From NCBI RefSeq assembly GCF_943193005.1, contig NZ_CALPCH010000018.1, positions 1-48,823 on the forward strand: 48,823 nt of DNA. The letters are read 5' to 3'. Positions 9,238 through 19,251 of the stretch are shown in pieces. The DNA is from Pumilibacter intestinalis (GTDB lineage: Bacteria > Bacillota > Clostridia > Christensenellales > Pumilibacteraceae). Under the pieces are notes generated by a model that made no database searches, was not told the DNA's origin, and saw only the letters and a list, made by a program, of their open reading frames with translations. Each line of letters begins with the position of its first letter. Position 1 is the first letter of the stretch. The position numbers and the translations under genes were made by a program.

Positions 9238-11670
9238 ATGACGCAAGAACCTGAAGAAATGCTCGAACTGATTTCAGACAAACTGAACAAATACTTTGCG
9301 GCGACCAAAAAGACCGCAACCGAAGAACAAGTATATAAAGCTCTCGCGCTCGTACTGCGAGATAAACTGCTCAAGAAAAAGCAGGCGAACAATCAGCGCA
9401 TAGTGCAAAGCAAATACAAGCGCGTTTACTACCTGTGCATGGAATTTTTGCTCGGCAGGAGCTTAAAGAACAACCTTTACAATCTCGGGCTTGAAGACAG
9501 CGCGAGAGAGGCTCTCGGCAAAATGGGCTTTAAGCTCGACAGGCTTTACGAGCTCGAGTCCGACGCGGGATTGGGCAACGGCGGACTCGGACGGCTCGCC
9601 GCCTGCTTTATGGACAGTCTTGCCTCGCTCAACTATCCGGCTATGGGCTTTTCCATAAGATACGAATACGGGCTTTTCCGCCAAAAGATAGTGGAATGCC
9701 AACAGGTTGAACTGCCCGACATGTGGCTTAACAGCGGCGAGGTGTGGCAAATGCCGCGCTCCGACAAAAACTTTCAGATTAAATTCGGCGGCAGAGTTAT
9801 AGAACATTGGGAAAACGGAAGATGCCGCATAGAACACGTGGACGCCGACGTGATAGAAGCTCTCCCGTACGATATGATGATATCGGGCGGCGACAGCGAC
9901 GGCGTGAGCGTGCTCAGGCTTTGGAGCGCGTCGGGACGGAGCGATTTCGATATGAAATCGTTTACGCAGGGCGACTACGTTTCGGCAATGCGAGCCGACA
10001 ACAAAGCAGAGCTCATAAACAAAGTGCTGTATCCGAGCGACGACCACGAGCAGGGCAAACAGCTCAGGCTCAGTCAGCAGTATTTCATGGTGTCGGCGAG
10101 TTTGCAGAACATACTTAAAGACCACCTCAAAAACAACGCTTCGCTTGATAATCTTCCCGACCTTGCGGCGATACACATAAACGACACGCACCCCGCGCTC
10201 GCCGTGCCCGAACTCATGCGCTTACTCGTGGACGAACACGGCTACGATTGGGATACCGCTTGGGATATGACCACGCGCACCATAGCGTACACAAATCATA
10301 CCGTAATGGCGGAAGCTCTCGAAAAGTGGCATGAAAGTCTTTTCAAGCTTTTGTTGCCGCGCATATACATGATAATAAAAGAAATCGACCGCAGATATTG
10401 CAATTGGGCAATGGAAAAAAGCAACGATTTCGACAAAGTGAACAGGGTTTCGGTGCTCGGCGGCGGCATGGTGCGCATGGCTAATCTTGCCGTGATAGGT
10501 TCGCACGCCGTAAACGGAGTGAGTGCGCTTCACAGCGAGATAATAAAGGAAAGCGTTTTCCGCGACTTTTACACGCTGTCGCCCGAAAAGTTCACGAACG
10601 TGACCAACGGCATAGCGCACCGCAGATGGCTTTCGCAGTCTAACCCCGGTCTTAAGTCGCTTATAACCGACCTTGTGGGCGACCCCGACCGCGACGCCGG
10701 CAAGCTCGAGGGACTGCTCAAATACAAAGACGACAAGCGCGTGCTTGCCGAAATAGGCAAGATTAAGCATGCGTGTAAGGTGGATTTTGCCAAGTATATC
10801 AAAGAGCAGTCGGGTTTTGTGCTCAATCCCGAGAGCCGAATAGACACGCAGATAAAGCGGTTGCACGAGTACAAACGTCAGCTTATGAACGTGCTCAAGA
10901 TTATCTCGCAGTATCTCGATTTGTGCGATAATCCCGATAAAGACGTTACGCCGCAAACTTTCGTGTTCGGCGCGAAGGCGGCGGGCGGCTACTATCACGC
11001 AAAGCGCATAATAAGCCTAATAAACTGCCTTAGCGAAGAAATACAGAAAAACCCCAAAATAAAAGAAAAGCTCGACGTGCTGTTTGTGGAAAACTACAAC
11101 GTAACGCGAGCCGAACGGCTTATTCCGGCGAGCGAGGTGAGCGAACAAATTTCGCTCGCGGGCAAAGAAGCGAGCGGCACGAGCAACATGAAATTCATGT
11201 TAAACGGCGCGATAACTTTGGGCACGCTCGACGGCGCGAACGTGGAAATTCGCGAGAACGTGGGCGACGACAACATATTTATCTTCGGGCTTAAAGCCGA
11301 CGAGGCGGCGGCTATGTGGGGCAATTATTTCCCGAGCAATTTGTACACGGGCAATCACGAAATTCGCCGCATAGTAGACAGGTTGCGCGAAGGCTTCAAC
11401 GGAGAGAGTTTTGCCGATATAGCAAACTATCTCATATTGGGAAGCAACAACATTGCCGACCCGTATATGTGCCTGTACGACCTCGGCGACTACATGCGGG
11501 CGGCTCGCGACGTGGACGAAGCGTATAAAGACAAAGAGCGTTGGAACAGAATGGCTCTCGTGAACATTGCCAAAGCGGGAGTGTTCGCGTCCGACCGAAG
11601 CATAGAAGATTACGCGCAAGGCATATGGAATTTGCGCAAGGTAAAGAAAGCGAAAACAACCAAACAGTAA
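9238..11670 (+). CDS. glgP: Glycogen phosphorylase
   Basis: Releases glucose-1-phosphate from glycogen ends using pyridoxal phosphate. Its 810 residues match the family length. GNGGLGRLAACFMDSL lies near residue 107, and the PLP-lysine motif EASGTSNMKFMLNGA near residue 640 is intact, as is TLGTLDGANVEI. The ribosome site ACGGAGGAC is 4-5 bases before the ATG and overlaps the end of glgA's untranslated gap, so glgA and glgP are tightly coupled. With the synthesis genes in the same transcript, build-up and breakdown must be balanced by enzyme-level control. Confidence 0.96.
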   Translation: MTQEPEEMLELISDKLNKYFAATKKTATEEQVYKALALVLRDKLLKKKQANNQRIVQSKYKRVYYLCMEFLLGRSLKNNLYNLGLEDSAREALGKMGFKLDRLYELESDAGLGNGGLGRLAACFMDSLASLNYPAMGFSIRYEYGLFRQKIVECQQVELPDMWLNSGEVWQMPRSDKNFQIKFGGRVIEHWENGRCRIEHVDADVIEALPYDMMISGGDSDGVSVLRLWSASGRSDFDMKSFTQGDYVSAMRADNKAELINKVLYPSDDHEQGKQLRLSQQYFMVSASLQNILKDHLKNNASLDNLPDLAAIHINDTHPALAVPELMRLLVDEHGYDWDTAWDMTTRTIAYTNHTVMAEALEKWHESLFKLLLPRIYMIIKEIDRRYCNWAMEKSNDFDKVNRVSVLGGGMVRMANLAVIGSHAVNGVSALHSEIIKESVFRDFYTLSPEKFTNVTNGIAHRRWLSQSNPGLKSLITDLVGDPDRDAGKLEGLLKYKDDKRVLAEIGKIKHACKVDFAKYIKEQSGFVLNPESRIDTQIKRLHEYKRQLMNVLKIISQYLDLCDNPDKDVTPQTFVFGAKAAGGYYHAKRIISLINCLSEEIQKNPKIKEKLDVLFVENYNVTRAERLIPASEVSEQISLAGKEASGTSNMKFMLNGAITLGTLDGANVEIRENVGDDNIFIFGLKADEAAAMWGNYFPSNLYTGNHEIRRIVDRLREGFNGESFADIANYLILGSNNIADPYMCLYDLGDYMRAARDVDEAYKDKERWNRMALVNIAKAGVFASDRSIEDYAQGIWNLRKVKKAKTTKQ

Positions 11671-11690
11671 GAATAAAGGAGGAAAGAAAA

Positions 11691-13559
11691 GTGAACGAGC
11701 AGGTTAAATTTTTTCCCAACAGCGAAGAATTCAAAACTCCTCTCGGGGCGGTAAAGGCGGGCGAGCCCGTTAAGCTTACGCTCAAATTCAATCGCCCGAG
11801 CAATCCGAGCGAAGTGTTTTTGGTGCTCACCAAAGACGGCGAGAGCGACGTGTACTATCCCATGAGTTTCGTATCCGTAGACCACGAATACACCATGGAA
11901 TATAACGTGAGCGTAACCGTTACCACTCGCGGATTGTATTTCTATCACTTTATAATAAACACCGAAGACAAACAGTACCGCATAGGTTGCGGCGACGACT
12001 TAAACGCGCTTTTGGGCAAAGGGCACGATTGGCAACTGAGCGTATACGAAGAGATATACAAAGCCCCCGAGTTCTTAAAGGGCGGACTTATATATCAGAT
12101 AATGCCCGATAGATTTTACGACGGCGGCGCGCGGCTCAAAACCAAAGACTACGCGCGTTATCGCGAAGATTGGTACGGTTTGCCCGAGTATCGCCCCGAC
12201 TCCGAGGGCAAGATACGCAACGAGGACTTTTTCGGCGGCAACCTGCGCGGCATAATCAAAAAGCTGGGCTACCTAAAGGGCTTGGGAGTAACGTGCATAT
12301 ACCTAAATCCCATATTCGAGGCGCACAGCAATCACAAGTACGATACCGCTAACTACCGCAAAGTGGATTCCGATTTCGGCACTGCCGACGACCTCAAAGA
12401 GCTTATAAAGAAAGCGGACAAAAAGGGCATAAAGATAATGCTCGACGGCGTGTTTTCGCACACGGGCGACGACAGCATATACTTTAACAAGTACGGCAGA
12501 TACGACAGCTTGGGCGCGTACAAGTCGGTGCACAGTCCGTACTACAAGTGGTATAGTTTCAAGGACTATCCCGACTCGTACGACTGCTGGTGGAACATAG
12601 ATATACTGCCGCAGGTGCGCGAGTGCGAGCCTTCTTATCTCGAATACATGTGCGGCGAAGACGGCATAATTCGCTATTGGACGGAGATGGGCATAGGCGG
12701 TTGGCGGCTGGACGTTGCCGACGAGCTTCCCGACTGTTTCATAGACAGGGCGGTGCACGCCGCGAAAGCTGTTAATCCCGACTGCCTCGTGCTCGGCGAG
12801 GTGTGGGAGGACGCGAGCAACAAAATATCTTACTCGCAACGAAGAAGATATCTTTTCGGCGGACAGCTCGACAGCGTTACCAACTATCCGTTCAAAGAAG
12901 ATATATTGAATTTCGTGCGCAGTGCCGACGCCAAAAAGCTCGCCGACACCGTAAACGTAATAATAAACAATTACCCGCAGTTCGTGGTTAACAACCTTAT
13001 GAACCTGCTCGACACGCACGACACGGCGCGTATAATAAGCGTGCTCGGCGACAGCGGCGACACGTCCACCCGCGACAAACGGGCGAACGCCGAAATCTCC
13101 GACGGCGAACACGCGCTCAAGCTCGTTAAGCTCGCGGCAACGCTGCAATACACTTTGCCGGGCGTTCCGTGCCTGTATTACGGCGACGAGGCGGGACTCG
13201 AGGGGTTCGAAGACCCCTTCAACCGCAGATGTTATCCGTGGAAGCGGGAGAACAAAAACTACCTGCGCATGTATAAAAAGCTGGGCGCAATGCGCACGCG
13301 AGAAAAGGGAGTTTTCGCCGACGGCAAGTATGTGCCCGTGGCGGCGGCGGACGGCGTGTTTGCGTTCTCGCGCAAGAACGAGCACGGCGAAATAACCGTT
13401 ATAGTAAACCGCGGCGACAAACCGTATGCAACGGGAATAAAGGAAGGCTACACCGAACTCGTTTCGCTTAAGTCTTTCGGCGGAATTGTAGCCCCGTTCG
13501 ACGCGGTTATAATAAAAAAGACTGCGGACACGGTATTTCCCGAAAAGAAGAAAAAGTAA
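11691..13559 (+). CDS. Cytosolic GH13 alpha-glucan hydrolase (neopullulanase/cyclomaltodextrinase-like)
   Basis: I place the start at the GTG at 11691, which has AAGGAGG 8 bases upstream. A longer reading from a TTG at 11541 would lie inside glgP and is unlikely. The 622-residue product has an N-terminal beta-domain like CBM34 (about 20-105) and a GH13 barrel: DRFYDGG, LDGVFSHTG, GWRLDVADEL (nucleophile), VLGEVWEDA (acid/base) and LLDTHDTAR. No signal peptide is seen, so it should act on internal maltodextrins or glycogen outer chains, complementing GlgP. Exact specificity (neopullulanase, cyclomaltodextrinase, alpha-amylase) cannot be fixed by eye. Confidence 0.88.
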   Translation: MNEQVKFFPNSEEFKTPLGAVKAGEPVKLTLKFNRPSNPSEVFLVLTKDGESDVYYPMSFVSVDHEYTMEYNVSVTVTTRGLYFYHFIINTEDKQYRIGCGDDLNALLGKGHDWQLSVYEEIYKAPEFLKGGLIYQIMPDRFYDGGARLKTKDYARYREDWYGLPEYRPDSEGKIRNEDFFGGNLRGIIKKLGYLKGLGVTCIYLNPIFEAHSNHKYDTANYRKVDSDFGTADDLKELIKKADKKGIKIMLDGVFSHTGDDSIYFNKYGRYDSLGAYKSVHSPYYKWYSFKDYPDSYDCWWNIDILPQVRECEPSYLEYMCGEDGIIRYWTEMGIGGWRLDVADELPDCFIDRAVHAAKAVNPDCLVLGEVWEDASNKISYSQRRRYLFGGQLDSVTNYPFKEDILNFVRSADAKKLADTVNVIINNYPQFVVNNLMNLLDTHDTARIISVLGDSGDTSTRDKRANAEISDGEHALKLVKLAATLQYTLPGVPCLYYGDEAGLEGFEDPFNRRCYPWKRENKNYLRMYKKLGAMRTREKGVFADGKYVPVAAADGVFAFSRKNEHGEITVIVNRGDKPYATGIKEGYTELVSLKSFGGIVAPFDAVIIKKTADTVFPEKKKK

Positions 13560-13657
13560 TAAAACGAAAAGATAAGAAAAAACCTTCGCGAGAAAAGCGC
13601 AATTCCCATAGGGATTAAAAAACAAAAATTTTATAAGAGTTGCACTTTCAAGCGATG

Positions 13658-13697
13658 AAAAAGAACAGGATTTCAAATCGAAGTCCTGTTTCTTTTT
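13658..13697 (+). terminator. Terminator of the glycogen operon
   Basis: An A-rich arm ending ACAGGATTT pairs with AAGTCCTGT followed by TTCTTTTT. The stem is about 9 bp plus A/T pairs around a 7-base loop. It sits about 100 bases after the last operon gene. Confidence 0.75.
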
Positions 13698-13754
13698 ACA
13701 TATTTATTGCAACTGACTGACTAACTTTGTTACTTCTTCTTGCTATTATATACT
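13695..13754 (+). promoter_or_regulatory. pstS promoter region with possible Pho box
   Basis: TTTACAT at 13695 and ATTGCAA at 13706 are 11 bp apart, the helical period of Pho boxes. A TATACT at 13749-13754 is preceded at 17 bp by a poor -35 (TTTGTT), as expected for an activator-dependent promoter. The reading gains weight from the clearer ATTACAA pair at 17182, but remains tentative. Confidence 0.35.
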
Positions 13755-13796
13755 TGTCAAGCGACAAAAAATAAAAATTCAAGGAGAAACAAAAAA

Positions 13797-14609
13797 ATGA
13801 AAAAACTGACAAAAATTTTGATGAGTGCATTGTGCATAGCTGCAATCGGTAGCTCTATGGCTGCACTCGGCGGTTGCGGTAGTAAAAAGGAAAGCATTAC
13901 CGTTTCGGGTTCGTCTTCCGTTACACCCATAATGGAAAAACTTGCGGCGGAATACGAAAAGACGCACGATATCCGTATAAAAATCAATGAGTCCGATTCG
14001 AGCACGGGCATTAAAGACGTACAAAACGGATTAAACGATTTCGGTATGGCTTCAAGAGATTTGACCGAAAAAGATACGGGCGTAAAAGGTTATACGCTCT
14101 GCATGGACGGAATCGCGCTTATCGTCAATAAGAGTTGCGATATAACGGACGTAAGCAAAGCGGACGTAAAAGCTCTTTACGAAAACGGCACGTCAATCCC
14201 CAACTCTTCCATTACCGCGGCAATCGGAAGGGAAGCTGGAAGCGGCACGCGCAAGGCGTTCGACGACCTTATGAAAATAGAAAAATATTTGTCGGGAACG
14301 AGCGATAAAGTCGTATCAGAAATCACTTCGACGGGCGGCGTAAAGACAACCATTGCAACCGCGACGAACAGTATAGGTTATATTTCCTACGGAAGTCTGG
14401 ACGATACGGTTAAAGCGGTAAGTTTAGACGGTGTTGCTTGCACGGTGGAAAACATTATGAATAACACTTATGCTCTGCAACGTCCTTTCGTAATCGTACT
14501 CAAAGAAAACGGAACGCTGTCGGCGGCGGCACAAGGCTTTTACGACTATATTATGAGTGCGGAAGCTCAAACGGTTATAACGGGCGCGGGTTATATTTCG
14601 GTAAAGTGA
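13797..14609 (+). CDS. pstS: Phosphate-binding lipoprotein PstS
   Basis: The 270-residue extracellular phosphate receptor of the Pst ABC importer. The ATG at 13797 has AAGGAG 8-9 bases upstream; an in-frame TTG at 13740 lacks a ribosome site. The N-terminus is a lipoprotein signal (KKLTKILMSALCIAAIG then MAALGGC, with the Cys near residue 27). The mature protein starts with the phosphate-binding SGSSSVTPIMEKLAAEY and later has GREAGSGTRKAFDDL, both typical of the PstS fold. It ends one base before the permease gene. Codon use (ATT/ATC for Ile) differs from the glycogen genes. Confidence 0.94.
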   Translation: MKKLTKILMSALCIAAIGSSMAALGGCGSKKESITVSGSSSVTPIMEKLAAEYEKTHDIRIKINESDSSTGIKDVQNGLNDFGMASRDLTEKDTGVKGYTLCMDGIALIVNKSCDITDVSKADVKALYENGTSIPNSSITAAIGREAGSGTRKAFDDLMKIEKYLSGTSDKVVSEITSTGGVKTTIATATNSIGYISYGSLDDTVKAVSLDGVACTVENIMNNTYALQRPFVIVLKENGTLSAAAQGFYDYIMSAEAQTVITGAGYISVK

Positions 14610-14610
14610 T

Positions 14611-16392
14611 ATGACTACGCTAACAAAGATAAAAACGGCAAAGTTTTTTTCAAAGGAAAATATCGCAAAGGCAATATTTATAGCCCTTGCGGCATTTTCC
14701 ATTCTTGCCGTATTTACGATTATCGGTTATTTGCTTTATGCAAGCATACCCGCTTTTCGTGATATAGGTTTTTTCAAGTTTATTTTCGGCTCTGAATGGT
14801 CGGCAAAATCGGAAACTTTCGGAATATGGCGAATGATTGTCGGCACGTTCTTTCTAACCGTATGCGCCGTTCTGCTCGGCGGCACGCTTGCTGTATTTAC
14901 GGCGATGTGGCTTGTATTTTATTGCCCTAAACGACTGAAAAAGATATATACGCAGATAGTAAATTTGCTTGCGGGTATTCCGTCTATCGTGTACGGTCTG
15001 TTCGGGTATAAATTTTTAATGCCGCTACTCGTCGATATATTCCACCCGAATAATGCGGGTTTCGGACTTTTGGCGTGTACGCTTATTCTCTCGGTTATGA
15101 TATTACCGACAATAACTTCCATAACCAAAAACAGTTTGGAAGCAGTACCCATGCACTACTACGAAGGCGCGCTTGCGCTCGGCTGTTCAAAAAATCAAGC
15201 GGTATGGAAAGTTTTGCTGCCCGCCGCAAAGAGCGGAATTATATCGGCAATCATACTCGGCATAGGTCGGGCAATCGGCGAAACAATGGCTGTTCAGATG
15301 ATAGTGGGTAACGGTTCGGGTTATCCGTTCGGTGCGTTCGTGCCGTTTACCACGCTCACAAGCAATATCGTACAGAATTGGGGTTATGCAACGCCGTCCG
15401 AACAGTCTGCGCTTATTGCCGACGGGTTCGTATTGCTTATCTTTATACTCATACTTAATCTTTGCCTTATGGCTGTAAAAAAGGACAGCAAGGGCGGCAA
15501 TAAATTCTTCTCTCGTAGATTGAGAGAAAGCGAACAGAAAGATACGTTAAAAAGCTATCGTCGCACGGGTAGCGCTTGCGATGCGCTATGGATAGTTTCT
15601 TGGGTTATTTCTTTGCTGGTTGCGTTCGTTCTCGCATTTATCGTAATATTCGTTTTCGTAAAAGGCTTTCCGCATTTGAGTATTGATTTTATGTTCGGGG
15701 AAAGCGGTAACGCACACACGACGCTTGCGCCCGCTTTTGTATCAACTACAATGCTTATAGGTCTTGCGCTGTTGCTTGCTTTGCCGCTCGGTGTAGGCGC
15801 GGCAATCTTTTTGAACGAGTATGCAAAGAAAGGAAGCATTTTCGTTAAAGTGATACGCCTGTTCGTCGATACGCTTGCCGGTATTCCGTCGATAATATTC
15901 GGGCTGTTCGGAATGGTATTCTTTGTAATCGGTATGAATATGGGCTATTCTCTATGGGCGGGCGGTATTACTTTGGCTCTTATCATTTTGCCGACGATTA
16001 TACGCAGCACCGAACAAAGTTTATCGGAAGTGCCCGACAGTATGCGTGAAGCAAGTTACGCTCTCGGCGCGGGAAAACTGCGGACGATTTTCGTCGTTGT
16101 TCTGCCGCAGGCAATTACGGGAATTATAACGTCGATTATTCTTTCAATCGGGCGAATCGTAAACGAAAGCGCGGCTCTCATATTTACGGTGGGCTCGGCA
16201 TCTACTTTTATTCCGCAAGGTTACGGTGATAGCGCGGCAAGTTTCGCCGTTCTCGTATGGAAGTTTATGAGTAACGGCTTGCAAGTAAACGAAGCCTACG
16301 CTACGGCAAGCATATTGCTTATATTCGTTATCACACTTAACTTACTCGTTTCACTTGTGGAATGGTTATTTAATCGGAGAAAAAAGATATGA
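14611..16392 (+). CDS. pstCA: Fused PstC-PstA phosphate permease
   Basis: A single 593-residue reading frame holds both membrane subunits that are normally separate. Residues 1-290 match PstC: six hydrophobic spans, [15 protein letters not shown], and the cytoplasmic EAA loop [18 protein letters not shown] charged linker (about 291-320) follows. Residues 325-593 match Pst[17 protein letters not shown] and [17 protein letters not shown]. No frameshift or internal start with a ribosome site is apparent at the junction. It overlaps pstB by 4 bases (ATGA). The natural transporter would then be one fused permease chain plus a PstB dimer. Confidence 0.93.
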   Translation: MTTLTKIKTAKFFSKENIAKAIFIALAAFSILAVFTIIGYLLYASIPAFRDIGFFKFIFGSEWSAKSETFGIWRMIVGTFFLTVCAVLLGGTLAVFTAMWLVFYCPKRLKKIYTQIVNLLAGIPSIVYGLFGYKFLMPLLVDIFHPNNAGFGLLACTLILSVMILPTITSITKNSLEAVPMHYYEGALALGCSKNQAVWKVLLPAAKSGIISAIILGIGRAIGETMAVQMIVGNGSGYPFGAFVPFTTLTSNIVQNWGYATPSEQSALIADGFVLLIFILILNLCLMAVKKDSKGGNKFFSRRLRESEQKDTLKSYRRTGSACDALWIVSWVISLLVAFVLAFIVIFVFVKGFPHLSIDFMFGESGNAHTTLAPAFVSTTMLIGLALLLALPLGVGAAIFLNEYAKKGSIFVKVIRLFVDTLAGIPSIIFGLFGMVFFVIGMNMGYSLWAGGITLALIILPTIIRSTEQSLSEVPDSMREASYALGAGKLRTIFVVVLPQAITGIITSIILSIGRIVNESAALIFTVGSASTFIPQGYGDSAASFAVLVWKFMSNGLQVNEAYATASILLIFVITLNLLVSLVEWLFNRRKKI

Positions 16393-17180
16393 AAAAACAC
16401 ATTATAGAGCAATTTGATTTGAGCGGCGATATTGCCGTTTCGGTCAAGGAAATGAATTTATACTACGGCTCGTTTCACGCGCTTAAAAGCATTTATATGG
16501 ATTTTCCGAAAAATAAACTCACTGCTTTAATCGGTCCGAGCGGTTGCGGCAAATCCACGCTCATAAAATCGCTTAATAGAATGAACGATTTAATCGAAGG
16601 CTGTAAAATCACGGGCGAAATCAAAATCGGCGATACGGATATTTATTCCCGCAAGACCGATTTATCCCGTCTTCGCAAAAACGTGGGTATGGTGTTTCAG
16701 CGCCCCAACCCGCTTGCTATGAGCGTTTACGATAATATTGCATACGGTCCGCGCACGTTCGGAATACGCTCTAAAAGCGAATTGGACGGGATAGTCGAAA
16801 GCTCGCTCAAAGGCGCGGCTATGTGGGACGAAGTAAAAGATAGGTTGAATAAATCCGCGCTCGGACTTTCGGGTGGTCAACAGCAAAGGCTTTGTATTGC
16901 CCGTGCGCTGTCCGTTGAGCCGCAAATTCTTTTAATGGACGAACCGACGAGTGCGCTCGATCCCATTTCTACCGGAAAAATAGAAGAACTCTGTCTTGAA
17001 CTCAAAAAGAATATGACTATTATTATGGTAACGCACAATATGCAGCAGGCGTTCAGAATAGCCGACTATACGGCGTACTTCCTTTTGGGCGAAATGATTG
17101 AAATGGACGAAACCAAAAAGTTGTTTGCTCATCCGCAGAACAAAAAAACAGACGATTATATCAACGGCAGATTTGGTTGA
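16389..17180 (+). CDS. pstB: Phosphate import ATP-binding protein PstB
   Basis: The ATPase of the Pst transporter, 263 residues. It has Walker [10 protein letters not shown] (near residue 53), Q-loop [15 protein letters not shown] (the RPNP form typical of PstB), ABC signature [15 protein letters not shown], Walker [13 protein letters not shown] and switch His in VTHNMQQA. The start codon overlaps the permease stop, implying coupled translation. Ile codons in this gene are mostly ATT/ATC (by my count only 6 of about 23 are ATA), unlike rpoB. Confidence 0.97.
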   Translation: MKKHIIEQFDLSGDIAVSVKEMNLYYGSFHALKSIYMDFPKNKLTALIGPSGCGKSTLIKSLNRMNDLIEGCKITGEIKIGDTDIYSRKTDLSRLRKNVGMVFQRPNPLAMSVYDNIAYGPRTFGIRSKSELDGIVESSLKGAAMWDEVKDRLNKSALGLSGGQQQRLCIARALSVEPQILLMDEPTSALDPISTGKIEELCLELKKNMTIIMVTHNMQQAFRIADYTAYFLLGEMIEMDETKKLFAHPQNKKTDDYINGRFG

Positions 17181-17181
17181 T

Positions 17182-17199
17182 ATTACAATTTTATTACAA
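17182..17199 (+). promoter_or_regulatory. Candidate Pho box
   Basis: ATTACAA at 17182-17188 is repeated exactly at 17193-17199, an 11-bp period like known PhoB/PhoP boxes. It lies between pstB and the response-regulator gene. A TATAAT at 17241-17246 without a good -35 would be its promoter, which suggests autoregulation. Confidence 0.5.
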
Positions 17200-17263
17200 G
17201 CGGCATATTCTCAACACTTTATTTATCAAACAAAAAATGATATAATTAAAGCAAGGTGATATT

Positions 17264-17905
17264 ATGAAAGGTACGGTTTTTATTTTAGAAGACGATACAA
17301 GCATTTGCGGACTTATAAAAGTTGCGCTCGAAATGAACGGATTGGAATTTAAGGCGTTTTCAACCTTGAAATCTTTTACCGCCGCACTTTTGGGCGAACA
17401 GCCGGACGTTGCATTGCTTGATATAATGTTACCCGACGGAAGCGGTTTAGACGCTCTGCGTTTTATCAAAGAGAAATTTCCTGCCGTAAGCTGTATTATG
17501 CTCTCCGCACTATCAAAGGAAGAAGATAAGGTAAACGGTTTGAATATGGGCGCGGACGATTATATAGCAAAGCCCTTTTCCGTATTGGAACTTACGGCAA
17601 GAGTAAACGCAAGATTGCGCGGAAAACAGCGACAAAGCGTTTTGTCGGTTGGTAATGTTACGCTGAACTCTGAAACTTTCGTCTGCGAAATCGACGGCAA
17701 AGAAGTATCGCTCAATCATAAGGAATTTGAACTATTACAATATTTTATGGCAAATCACGGAAAAGTTTTATCCCGTGAAAAACTTTTAACCGCAGTTTGG
17801 GGGTACGACGTAGGCGAAACGCGAACGCTCGACAATCACGTTGCCCGTCTTCGCAAGCTCGGCGTAAAGATTGAAACGATATTCGGTGTGGGGTACAAAT
17901 TATGA
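17264..17905 (+). CDS. phoB: PhoB/PhoP-like response regulator
   Basis: A 213-residue OmpR-family regulator. The receiver domain (1-115) has the acidic pair EDD near residue 9, phospho-acceptor Asp in LLDIMLPDGSG and the conserved Lys in DDYIAKPFS. The DNA-binding winged helix (about 125-213) has VSLNHKEFELLQYFM and ends VRGVGYKL-like as IFGVGYKL. The ATG has AAGGTGAT upstream. Position after pstB and coupling to a kinase gene point to phosphate control; the stimulus is inferred from context. Confidence 0.9.
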   Translation: MKGTVFILEDDTSICGLIKVALEMNGLEFKAFSTLKSFTAALLGEQPDVALLDIMLPDGSGLDALRFIKEKFPAVSCIMLSALSKEEDKVNGLNMGADDYIAKPFSVLELTARVNARLRGKQRQSVLSVGNVTLNSETFVCEIDGKEVSLNHKEFELLQYFMANHGKVLSREKLLTAVWGYDVGETRTLDNHVARLRKLGVKIETIFGVGYKL

Positions 17906-19251
17906 AATGGCGCATTTGGATTTTATCGCTTGGAATTACGTTTGCCTGTCTTTTTGTCTTTTCTTTTGCGGCAACGCAAGTTTATTATAAATCGTACGTA
18001 GATAACAGCAAAGAATATTTGCGCGTTTATATGAACGGCTTTGACGATAGCTTAACTTTGGAAGATTTGAACGCACAAAGTGCCGCCGCCTTTTCGGAAA
18101 AATTGAACGGCGCAAGGGTTACGTTTATGGACGCGCAAGGCAACGTACTTGCCGACAGCATTGCCGAAGACGATTTGGAAAACCATTCAGACAGAGCGGA
18201 AATAAAAGACGCTATTTTCGACGGAGAAGGCTTTGCCGTGCGCGGCAGTTCTACGCTCGGTAAAAATATGGTGTACTTTTGCAAAAACTTCGACGGACAA
18301 TTTTTAGTGCGGATTGCTATATTCACCGATACCGATTGGAGTATTTTTGCAAAATCGTTACCTATATTACTGTATTTCTTCATCTTGGCAATCGTATTGT
18401 GCGCCGTCATAGCCTTTGTATCAACGCACTATATCTTAACGCCCGTAAAAAAACTTGCAAGCGACGCCGCAAACAATCCGCAAGTTACAAGCAAATATTC
18501 CGAACTCAAACCCGTAGCCGATATTCTCAACGAGCGCAATCGCAACATTCAAAGGCAAATGAGCGAGATACAAGCGGAAAAAGAGCTTGTGGAAAAAGCG
18601 CGTGTTTCAAAGGACGAATTTATATCCAACGTAACGCACGAAATGAATACGCCGCTCACGTCTATTCACGGATATGCCGAATTATTACAGGCGGGCGGTA
18701 TGAACGAAAGCCAATCGAAAACGGCGTATAAAACCATTCTCACGCAGAGCGAACGCCTTACAAATTTGATTGCTAGTATCATCAATTACAGCGAAATCGA
18801 CAATGACGATTTACCCCCTTACGAAGTGGACTTTTCCGCGCTTGCAAAAGAAACGATTGCCGCATTGAAACCCGAAGCGGACAAAAGGAATATTACGATA
18901 ACGGAAAAAATAGACGATAACGTAATCGTAATGAGCAGACACGAACGATTAAGCGAAATCTTCGGAAATCTCGTGCGAAACGCCATTAAATACAATAAGG
19001 ACGGCGGCAGTATAACGGTTACGCTTAACTATCAAGGCTTGACTGTTGAAGATACGGGAATAGGCATTGCGGAAGAAAATATGAGCAAAGTATTTTCACG
19101 TTTTTTCACGGTTGACAAATCGCACAACGGTAAAAACGGCGGCTTTGGTTTGGGGCTTGCCGTTGCCAAAAAGATATGCCAAAAATCCGGTTGGAAAATA
19201 AGCGTCGAAAGCACGCTCGGCGAAGGCAGTAAGTTTACCGTTGAATTTTAG
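17902..19251 (+). CDS. phoR: PhoR-like sensor histidine kinase
   Basis: A 449-residue membrane kinase overlapping the regulator gene by 4 bases (ATGA). The order is: transmembrane helix at about 5-25, extracytoplasmic sensor of about 125 residues, second helix at about 152-175, short HAMP-like linker, HisKA box FISNVTHEMNTPLTSIHGYA (note M in place of the usual L/R after HE), and HATPase_c with NLVRNAIKYNKDG, VEDTGIGIAEE and GFGLGLAVAKKIC. Complete. In Pst-linked systems the transporter itself often signals through PhoU and PhoR; no phoU gene is present in this window. Confidence 0.9.
   Translation: MKWRIWILSLGITFACLFVFSFAATQVYYKSYVDNSKEYLRVYMNGFDDSLTLEDLNAQSAAAFSEKLNGARVTFMDAQGNVLADSIAEDDLENHSDRAEIKDAIFDGEGFAVRGSSTLGKNMVYFCKNFDGQFLVRIAIFTDTDWSIFAKSLPILLYFFILAIVLCAVIAFVSTHYILTPVKKLASDAANNPQVTSKYSELKPVADILNERNRNIQRQMSEIQAEKELVEKARVSKDEFISNVTHEMNTPLTSIHGYAELLQAGGMNESQSKTAYKTILTQSERLTNLIASIINYSEIDNDDLPPYEVDFSALAKETIAALKPEADKRNITITEKIDDNVIVMSRHERLSEIFGNLVRNAIKYNKDGGSITVTLNYQGLTVEDTGIGIAEENMSKVFSRFFTVDKSHNGKNGGFGLGLAVAKKICQKSGWKISVESTLGEGSKFTVEF

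Noticed and set aside
11541-11690. Extending the GH13 enzyme 50 codons upstream to a TTG
   Set aside because: This would lie wholly within glgP in another frame, while a GTG at 11691 has a strong ribosome site.
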